From Polydactylus sextarius (lineage: Eukaryota; Chordata; Actinopteri; Polynemidae): a stretch of 64,000 nt of DNA. Every line of letters begins with the position of its first letter. Position 1 is the first letter of the stretch. The notes beneath the pieces are model-generated. The model did no database searches and was not told where the DNA came from. It saw only the letters and a list, made by a program, of their open reading frames with translations. Below, piece after piece: positions 57,701 to 64,000 of the stretch. A program made the position numbers and the translations under genes. The DNA is taken from NCBI GenBank assembly GCA_016801845.1, contig CM028931.1, positions 15,876,305-15,940,304 of the forward strand, in the 5' to 3' direction.

Positions 57701-59666
57701 TGGTAATTTCGACCCGTTGTTCCGCTTCTTCTTCGTCTTCTTCTTCTTCTTCGACGCTTTACCGTTTTTTAAAATCCGCCCGAGTTGCAGCTACGGCAAA
57801 TTATTCATTGTGTTTGGCAGATGTGGAAGGACGACGCTGAGCCGCCGACCGCGTTATTTGTCACATTCTTCTCGACCTCAGAGCGAACGTTTCCCTGCTC
57901 CTGAAGAGAAGCATTGTTTCGAATTTGTTTTTTTGTTTTTTAGCAAACTTCTGAAACCCTTCGATTCCTGCCGTTCTGCCAAAAAAAAAAAAAAAAAAAA
58001 CGTCTGGTATATTTATTTTCACACCTTACACTCGACACCGACGGTGATTTTCCAGGTATGCGGCGCCTCGTACGGTTTCACACCAGCTGTGGTTTAATAT
58101 CGTTTTAATCAGCGATTTCTGTTTATTTAAATAAAAAAAAATGAATAATAAAAGGATGGATGACCACCTTCCACCATCAGCTCCTGTCCTCTGCTCTCCA
58201 CAGGTCCTGGCAGAAAGCGTCAGTTAACTTTGGCTCAGGTGGACGGCGGCGGAGACTCTTGGGCCAAATCCGGATTCAATGTGTCCATTCACGCCGCCAT
58301 TCGCTTCGGCAGCTGGAAGCTGCTGACTGGCTACCCAGGTCAGTATCCTCTGTCACCCACCCCCGTTAATCACCTGTTTAGTCTAACTGGGGGGAAATAT
58401 AGGGCATGTATTCATCTCTTTGTTTACACAGCCAAATAGTTAACAATGAAAGTAAATGGGGCAGCCAGCCAAACGTATCTAAATTGTCATTTTTTAACCA
58501 CTAATAAAGTTCAAAATATCACTTCACTTCAGCAGTAGCATGAATAGGGTCCCTACACATAAACTGAAGTACTGATAACTTAGTAAGTGAACTGAGAGTT
58601 TATTAAAAAACACTGTTTTACTAACACATATTGCATATAAATAGCTAACAATGAACATAAATGGGGCAGTCAGCCAAATGTACATTAGTGTACATTTGGC
58701 ATTATAAGTTTTTTACTTTACGCACTTTACAAGACTTACCCAATATCTTGTTCTTATCAACTGGTGATGAAGGGTGTTCCAGATCAGCAGATTTATCATG
58801 TTTCTTTTACACTTACTAAGTTATCAGTACTTCAAGTTTATGTGTTACAATGACAATTTAGATACGTTTGGCTGGCTGCCCCATTTACTTTCATTGTTAG
58901 CTAAGCGTACCAAGATTTTTTTTCTTTTAAAAAAAGACTTAGACAACATCTTATTTTCATAACAACTGGTGATGAAGGGTGTTCCAGATCAGCAGATTCA
59001 TCATTTTCATGAACAAAAGGCAACAAAGAATCTGCTGATGTGGAACATTCTTCATTATCAGTTGTTATGAAAAGAAGACGTTGGTTGAGTCTTGTAAAAC
59101 ACTGTTTTTAATAAACTCTCAGTTAACTTACTAAGTTATCAGTTCTTCAGTTTATGTGTAGGGACCCTATTCATGCTACTGCTGAAGTGAAGTGATATTT
59201 TGAGCTTTATTAGTGGTTAAAAAATGACAATTTAGATACGTTTGGCTGACTGCCCCATTTACTTTCATTGTTAACTATTTAGAAAAGACGGTCAAATTCG
59301 ATGTTACTTCAACCAACATTAAATATCTCTTGAGGGGGAGTTGGACAAAATGTTGCGATAAATTATAATACGATAAAGTCTTTCCTGTTACTTCCTTCAG
59401 GTTGTGATGTTTGGTTCCCGCGACCCAGCGACACCAGCTCCGTTCCGGACCCGTCTGAGATGGATCCTCTGAAACCAGTGATGCTGTTCGACATCGAGAA
59501 AGATCCGGAGGAGAGGAACGAACTGTCGGCTCAGTTCCCAGAGGTGGTGGACTTTCTCCTCAACCGGCTCCAGAAACACCAGCAAAGCGCTTTACCTATA
59601 AACTTCCCCGACAACGACCCCAAATGTGACCCGGGCCCCGGCGGAGCCTGGGGACCCTGGATGTAG
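42718..59666 (+). CDS. arsb: Arylsulfatase B (N-acetylgalactosamine-4-sulfatase), 8 exons, 519 aa, complete
   Basis: Lysosomal sulfatase that removes 4-sulfate from dermatan and chondroitin sulfate. Exons: 42718-42978, 43918-44104, 44181-44368, 44446-44653, 48089-48332, 49136-49206, 58204-58338, 59401-59666; all phases match and the sum is 1560 nt including the stop. Residues 1-25 (LYSLLVYAFILSFPPVLA) form a signal peptide. Active-site residues are present: Asp36-Asp37 (LADDYG), Cys74 in CTPSR (the Cys oxidised to formylglycine), Arg78, Lys128 and His130 (GKWHLG), His224, Asp282-Asn283 (STDNGG), Lys300 (GRKWSLWEGG). Asn-x-Ser/Thr sites such as NLT, NYS, NIT, NNT and NGT fit a glycosylated lysosomal enzyme. 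The C-terminus DPGPGGAWGPWM closely matches other vertebrates. Human ARSB is 533 aa. Intron 6 is 9 kb and almost wholly repeats. Confidence 0.96.
43318..43675. mobile_element. TTAA-ended inverted-repeat element, copy A5 (short, both termini)
   Basis: In ARSB intron 1. Left end TTAAAGTGACGGTCCAGAGT, right end GTGGTGAAATAGACTCTGGG followed by TTTAAA. The inverted arms match over the ACCCAGAGTCTATTTCACC segment. At 358 bases it is one of the clearest examples of the family's boundaries and supports a TTAA target. Confidence 0.75.
45025..45880. mobile_element. 0.8-kb element with short embedded minisatellite (copy C4)
   Basis: In ARSB intron 4, same orientation as C3. The 16-bp array (about 45265-45480, GATGCTAAATGTTAGCGATG) again lies between TTTAAAAGTCTGACGTTT and TTTAAAAATCTGACATTTT. 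The inner part is shortened near 45535-45550 compared with C2. Confidence 0.8.
46840..48050. repeat. Degenerate CCCAGAGGAAGAACC repeat block in ARSB intron 4
   Basis: Repeating statements of TTCATTGTTCCCAGAGGAAG near 47013, 47320, 47727 and 48027, each with CTTAAGTTAGGC and ACTGAAATATCTGAGCAACT nearby; spacing about 300-400 bases. The block ends about 30 bases before exon 5. It is related to a repeat common in teleosts. Confidence 0.65.
48903..48926. repeat. (CAG)8 microsatellite
   Basis: Eight uninterrupted CAG units in ARSB intron 5, non-coding. Confidence 0.95.
49083..49106. repeat. (TG)n microsatellite before ARSB exon 6
   Basis: About 12 TG units ending 29 bases before the exon 6 acceptor. 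Confidence 0.9.
49300..50460. repeat. 16-bp GCTAAC/TTAGCATC minisatellite, array M4
   Basis: In ARSB intron 6. Roughly 68 units of 16 bases, for example CGCTAACACTTAGCAT, TGCTAACATTTAGCAT, CGCTAGCTCATAGCGT. Larger blocks are themselves repeated: 50140-50200 and 50220-50285 are almost identical, as are 49565-49660 and 49785-49870. This points to unequal exchange at more than one scale. Confidence 0.85.
50460..50960. other. Unassigned ARSB intron 6 sequence
   Basis: Contains ATCGTTTGGGGACGTAATCG directly after the M4 array, shared in part with 57525-57540 after array M5. Otherwise nothing recognised. Confidence 0.4.
50960..52460. repeat. 155-bp-period tandem array in ARSB intron 6
   Basis: Ten units, each containing CATTCATGTTCCCCAGAGGA and TGATGATTTCCTGACTTTT. 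The CCAGAG landmark falls at 51021, 51176, 51318, 51471, 51625, 51779, 51937, 52101, 52257 and about 52407 (spacing 142-164). Units differ by scattered substitutions; the last is the most diverged. Confidence 0.9.
53255..54117. mobile_element. TTAA-ended inverted-repeat element, copy A6
   Basis: In ARSB intron 6. It begins TTAAAGTGACGGTCTGGAGT. The left arm at 53315-53480 is repeated inverted at 53935-54105. The centre contains three palindromic statements of GATGAATCTGCTGATCTGGA. The right terminus beyond AAAATATCTTGTGG is lost. Confidence 0.75.
54120..55140. other. Unassigned ARSB intron 6 sequence
   Basis: No gene or named repeat recognised. 54825-54900 has a few GCTAA/TTAGC words like those of the 16-bp arrays but no regular period. 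Confidence 0.4.
55150..55665. repeat. 18-bp purine-strand minisatellite
   Basis: In ARSB intron 6. Units alternate GGGGTAAGTGAAAGGGCA and GGGGCAAGGGAAGGGGTA (36-base pairs), with variants. The plus strand is almost free of pyrimidines except single T and C bases and has a G4 or G3 run about every 9 bases. Minus-strand open frames here (Pro/Leu-rich) are artefacts of the repeat. Confidence 0.9.
56330..57420. repeat. 16-bp GCTAAC/TTAGCATC minisatellite, array M5, with left flank
   Basis: In ARSB intron 6. The array runs 56505-57420, with about 57 units of the same consensus as M1 and M4 on the same strand. The left flank 56340-56480 (GACTTGAAGGTGAAATAAATGGAATTT, TAAAATCACTGAAGTAAACG) matches that of M1. 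Confidence 0.85.
58431..59345. mobile_element. TTAA-ended inverted-repeat element, copy A7 (left end lost)
   Basis: Occupies most of ARSB intron 7. It starts inside the left arm (CCAAATAGTTAACAATGAAA) and ends with a full inverted right arm, ATATCTCTTGAGGGGGAGTT. It carries an extra inner copy of the core near 58850-58900. The ARSB exon 8 acceptor is only about 55 bases away. Confidence 0.7.
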
Positions 59667-60755
59667 ATGGAGAAGACAGGGACGCACAATATAAAGGCTA
59701 AAGCACTTTGTTTTAAAGCTTTTCTACTGTGAAGAACAACAACAATCAGGGTTTTTTACTGTTTGATGATTAGTCTTTAATGTCGTGTCTTGTGTCAAAC
59801 AGAAACGTCTCCGATTTCTGGCAGATTTTTACGGATCCGCATCTGCGAAGCTACGACGACGTTCGAGTCCGAGCTGTTTTCTCCGCACGTGTTGCTGATT
59901 TTGTAAAGACGATCTTCCTGCTGTTTCAGGTATTTGCACTTAAAAACGTAAACATTTTCGCTTCCCGTCTTCTCGTCAGGCGCCTTCGCTCAGAACGGCT
60001 AACGAACAAAGTTAGCGACTAGCTAACAAACGTAGCAAAGCATTTTAGCGGCCGTCGTTGTGCGGATTTGCAGCCGCGTTTTCATGATTTCCCTTCAGTC
60101 GATGTTTGCAGAGTATGGAATTTGATTTCCCGGTCTGGATACATTTGGAAAAAAATGGAAAAATATTTACGTTTCCAGACTTTTTGCTGCTACGTTGTTT
60201 TCTAAAATGTTTAGACCCTCCAGGACTTTGCAATCGCAAAATATTAACACAAATTCAACGGATCCCTGCGGATTTCACATGACTGCAAGTTTTACCAAAC
60301 ACCGCACCTTCCCGCAACTTTTCGCAACTTCCCGCAACTTTTGGCCAATCATCAGCATTACCTGTCAATGAACTCACTTCCATTCTTCTTGCTCTTGCAA
60401 CTTTAAAGCAACAAAATAAAATGCTACAATTTTTCTTTTCTTGTTTTTTTTTTTTTTTTTTGTATTTAGAAAACCTGCCACAAAAATGCCATGAAAATTA
60501 TTTGGGTATGTGGGGAGGAAAGTTTGGAAACATTCACCAAGTTGCCAAAAACTATTGTTGTTGAATCTGTTGGGTGAGTTTAACAGGTGCTGGTTCACTA
60601 ACATTTAGTAATATCAGCCTAAACAGTTGATAATCGTGGTGATGGATGCCTCCATTTTTTGGATAAACCCAACTTGAAGGAGCCTTATTGGATAAATTCA
60701 GTAGATGAAGTGAAATACAAGTCGGTGTCGTGTTTACAACTTTGTTTTGTTGACC
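59667..60755 (+). other. ARSB 3' region
   Basis: Probably 3' untranslated region followed by spacer. AATAAA at 60415-60420 is a candidate poly(A) signal, but this is uncertain. No further gene seen. Confidence 0.4.
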
Positions 60756-61225
60756 TTAAAGCGATAGTCTGGAGTAATTTGAATTCAAGTCAAACTCCCC
60801 CTCAAGAGATATTTTACGTTGGTTGAAGTAAAATCGAGTTTGACCGTCTTTTGTATTCACAACCAAATAGTTAACAATGAAAGTAAATGGGGCAGTCAGT
60901 CAAAAGTATCTAAATTGTCATTTTTTATCCACTAATAAAGCTCAAAATATCACTTCACTTCAGCAGTAGCATGAATAGGGTCCCTACACATAAACTGAAG
61001 TACTGATAACTTAGTAAAAGTTGTTCCAGATCAGCAGATTCATAACTTATCTCACTCTTCACAGACACATCGGCCCATTGTTCTAGAAAATTACTAAGTT
61101 ATCAGTACTTCAGTTTATGTGTAGAGGGGTCAAACTTGATGTTACTTCAACCAACGTAAAATATCTCTTGAGGGGGAGTTTGACTCGTATTCATAGGTTC
61201 AAATTACTTCGGGCTGTAACTTTAA
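60756..61225. mobile_element. TTAA-ended inverted-repeat element, copy A8 (both termini)
   Basis: Left end TTAAAGCGATAGTCTGGAGT, right end ACTTCGGGCTGTAACTTTAA. The two ends are imperfect inverted repeats bounded by TTAA on both sides. About 470 bases with a shortened centre. Confidence 0.8.
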
Positions 61226-61704
61226 GTGACCAAAAAAAAAAAATGTATTATGAGATTAAAAGATGTTCTTCTTTTGTTTTTTGTCTAACGGTGGATGCCA
61301 ACAATCATCAAATGAAGCTTGAAGTTTGTAAAAATGAAATGTTTTATTTCAGAAAAGCAAAACGAATCTGTAATAAATGCGTATAAATGTTCATAAAAAG
61401 AGACGTGACTACAAGTTGTGTCTTTAGCTTCTTTGTCTACTTCGCCGTTGCTTTAAAGGAGCTAATGAGGTTGTTGCTAAACGAGTTAGCGGCGCGCTTC
61501 TGAAAATGCGAGGAATTTCTTATGAACGTCTGGTATCTCTGATGTTTTGGGTTCGGAAATAACTCGCAACATGCCGGTCATTCATGAACGCACTGTTCTC
61601 ACGAGGTTATTTAAGGCTTTTTGTTTGATGAGTCGAAGCCAGAGAGAATGTAATTTGCATATTTGGAGTCAGAAGCTAATTTCCTTTAAGACTTACACCC
61701 AGTT

Positions 61705-61717
61705 TGACCTTTGACCT
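61705..61717 (-). promoter_or_regulatory. Perfect DR1 nuclear-receptor motif downstream of ARSB
   Basis: TGACCT-T-TGACCT, the reverse complement of AGGTCA-A-AGGTCA; a further TTTGACCT lies 15 bases on. Motif match only. Confidence 0.3.
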
Positions 61718-62358
61718 CTTGGTGTTTGACCTCCCACCGGCGGCAGCATGCAGACTATCTACTACAGGAAATACTCCCCTGCAGAGAGTAGCCCCCCCCC
61801 CCTCCCGTCAGTCTTAACGTGAGCTGTGACCTTTAACCTTTAACCCATTGCTGTGAACTGACCGGCAGCCGAGCAAAGCAAACAACAACAACGGCGGCGA
61901 CGCGACTGTGGAAAACGACGGAGCCGTGTGACGTCAGCAGGTCACAGGCGCTCGTTTCATTCCTCCTATTTTCTTTTCTTTTCCAAACTCCTCATACGAA
62001 GACAAACGGACGCTTAGAGGAAGTTGCCGTCTTCGGTTTCCTGCCGCGAATATTAGGTTAGTTGATTTTCAGACACATTTAGAAATTATTAACGAAGAAA
62101 CAAACGAACTGAGACCGTGTAAGAGACGGAGGAAGTAGCAGCTGTTGCATCAGACGAAGAAACATTACACTGTAAAACCACAACTTCTTGTTTTTATAAT
62201 AACATTTTTAAAAAAAAATGTATTTTAAAGCAGATTTGAGTTGAGTTTTGTTACATTTAAACACAATCAAGCTAGCCGTTAGCAGCTTTTATGCTGCGCT
62301 AGCTGGCCTCGGTGGCTAAGCTAACTCAAGTTTTATATTTAATGGATTGCTACAACTT

Positions 62359-62955
62359 TTAAAGTGATGGTCAAACTCCCCCTCAAGAGATATTTTACAT
62401 TGGTTGAAGTAATATCCAGTTTGACCGTCTTTTGTTTTCACAACCAAATAGTTAACAATGAAAGTAAATGGGGCAGCCAGCCAAACGTATCTAAATTGTC
62501 ATTTTTTAACCACTAATAAAGATCAAAATATCACTTCACTTCAGCAGTAGCATGAATAGGGTCCCTACACATAAACTGAAGTACTGATAACTTAGTAAGT
62601 GAACCGAGAGTTTATTAAAAACACTGTTTTACAAAATTTACCCAATGTCTTTCATAACGACAGGTCATGAAGGATGTTCCAGATCAGCAGATTCATCGTT
62701 TCCTGAACAACAGACCGTTGTGTTACTGTTGTGAAGGCCGAGGAAAAATGATGAATCTGCTGATCTGGAACACCCTTCATCTTTAGTCTTTTTTAATAAA
62801 CTCTCAGGACACTTAGCTAACAATGAAAGTAAATGGGGCAGCCAGCCAAACGTAGTTAAATTGTCATTTTTTAACCACTAATAAAGCTCAAAATATCACT
62901 TCACTTCAGCAGTAGCATGAATAGGGTCCCTACACATAAACTGAAGTACTTGTAC
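62359..62955. mobile_element. TTAA-ended inverted-repeat element, copy A9
   Basis: It begins TTAAAGTGATGGTCAAACTC and has a full left arm and palindromic centre, then a second direct copy of the core (GGGGCAGCCAGCCAAACGT near 62835) instead of an inverted right arm. Confidence 0.7.
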
Positions 62956-62959
62956 GTGT

Positions 62960-64000
62960 GTTGAGAGTTTGTGCTGGTCCTGGACCAGCTTTGTTTAGAG
63001 AACTGTGACCTCTCACCCTTCATCCAGAAGAGAATCGAGACAGATAGACCTTCTACTGACATGGGATTGGCTCTTACTGTCCATGAACAGTTGGATACAC
63101 CCGCCTTGTCTCAACTGTCTAAATCCGAGTCTTAACCTTTCCTCGGACGCTAACAGCTGAGCCCGAACAGTCTCACATTCTCAAGTCTATTCAGGTCCAA
63201 CGTGTCAGTCTCTACAGAAAAGCCATGCTTAGCATTATTTCCAGACATGTGTCTATGCATTCAGTATCCGAAGTCCCCCATTGTTGGCAACTTCAATAGA
63301 AAAACAGAAAGTTTGGCGCCTGTTTGTAAAGGAGGCGAAGTTATCGCAGAAAAAACTGTTTTTTGAGTTTTTTCGCCCGACACCAAACGAGTGTGAATGG
63401 ACTATTTCGTGAGTGTTTTGTCTGGGACCCTGGATGAACTTATTCTTATTTGTGCTCCTTGAGTCGCTCGAATGAGACTTGAATTGAATTGAATTGAATT
63501 GAAAACACAAAGGGAGTCTTGGAGTTTCAAGCCAAACAACCCTGATGTTATTGACAATAATAACAGCCCTGATGTTATCCATCTACTTCCTGGCATCCTC
63601 GGTTTACTCCCGGTGACCTTTGGTGTGACGGTCAAACTGAGAGAACAATAGCGTTTGGTGGAGATACTACAATTACAACTAATACATGACTGATTACTTC
63701 AACCGCTGTAATCCGAGCTACAAAGGTTTTACAGCCTCTTTCTCTTTTTACCCGAGTGTCGAATGGACTTTTAACTCTTTGGAGACGGCGTATTTACAGG
63801 AACGTTACCTTTATTTATAGAGACGAGCTGAGGAAAGTAGATAAAAGCAGCGGTGAATTATTAATGTTGGTGGAATAAAATCACTACATCCTACTTCTAT
63901 ACCTAATTTTTTTGATCTGTTCTTGGTTCCCGGCAGCAATAAAACGACGGGTCGGAAAAAAAAAAAAAAAAAACAAACAACGGTTCTTAAACACAGAGAA
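62960..64000. other. Right-edge spacer
   Basis: No gene recognised. A (GAATT)n run is at 63480-63503 and a poly(A) stretch at 63956-63973. Short open frames on the minus strand at 63250-63640 match nothing I know. Confidence 0.4.

Noticed and set aside
57660..58097. 145-codon plus-strand frame with a Phe-rich start
   Set aside because: Lies in ARSB intron 6, low complexity (CTT and poly-A runs), no similarity and no splice context.

Overview
This is a stretch of teleost fish genome, very probably from a percomorph-like ray-finned fish. It has compact intron-exon genes with GT-AG introns, many short interspersed elements and many microsatellites. Three vertebrate genes appear in an order known from human 5q14 (BHMT, DMGDH, ARSB): BHMT on the minus strand at the left edge (5' exons only), then DMGDH and ARSB in tandem on the plus strand. 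BHMT and DMGDH are consecutive steps of choline/betaine catabolism (betaine to dimethylglycine, dimethylglycine to sarcosine). ARSB is a lysosomal sulfatase that is simply a neighbour.

Between BHMT and DMGDH (about 3.5-21.4 kb) lies a minus-strand cluster of TRIM-family E3 ligase genes and fragments. One intact single-coding-exon gene at 18917-20866 (649 aa, RING/B-box/coiled coil/PRY-SPRY) has an unusual C-terminal tail made of 13-residue repeats. A second full-length copy at 10625-12500 is broken by one extra base. Two units in recent tandem duplication (about 3.57-6.93 kb and 7.23-10.6 kb) each hold a RING-only open frame of 61 codons and a separate SPRY-only remnant, each behind its own copy of the TRIM leader exon and first intron. 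Two more RING-only copies lie at 16.3 and 18.1 kb. A LINE reverse-transcriptase fragment sits among them.

DMGDH (23358-41355) can be followed through 16 exons, all with good splice sites and matching phases. Exon 5, however, is one base short, so the reading frame breaks in the FAD domain. ARSB (42718-59666) is complete in 8 exons and encodes 519 aa with every expected sulfatase active-site residue.

Introns and flanks are crowded with repeats. There are nine copies of a TTAA-ended inverted-repeat element, and four copies of another element of about 0.8 kb, two of which carry an expanded 16-bp GCTAAC..TTAGCATC minisatellite. Three free-standing arrays of the same 16-bp unit also occur, along with a 155-bp-period tandem array, a 190-bp palindromic array filling DMGDH intron 7, and an 18-bp purine tandem repeat. 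Exon boundaries were derived by hand from splice consensus, phase and family similarity. No alignment or database search was run.
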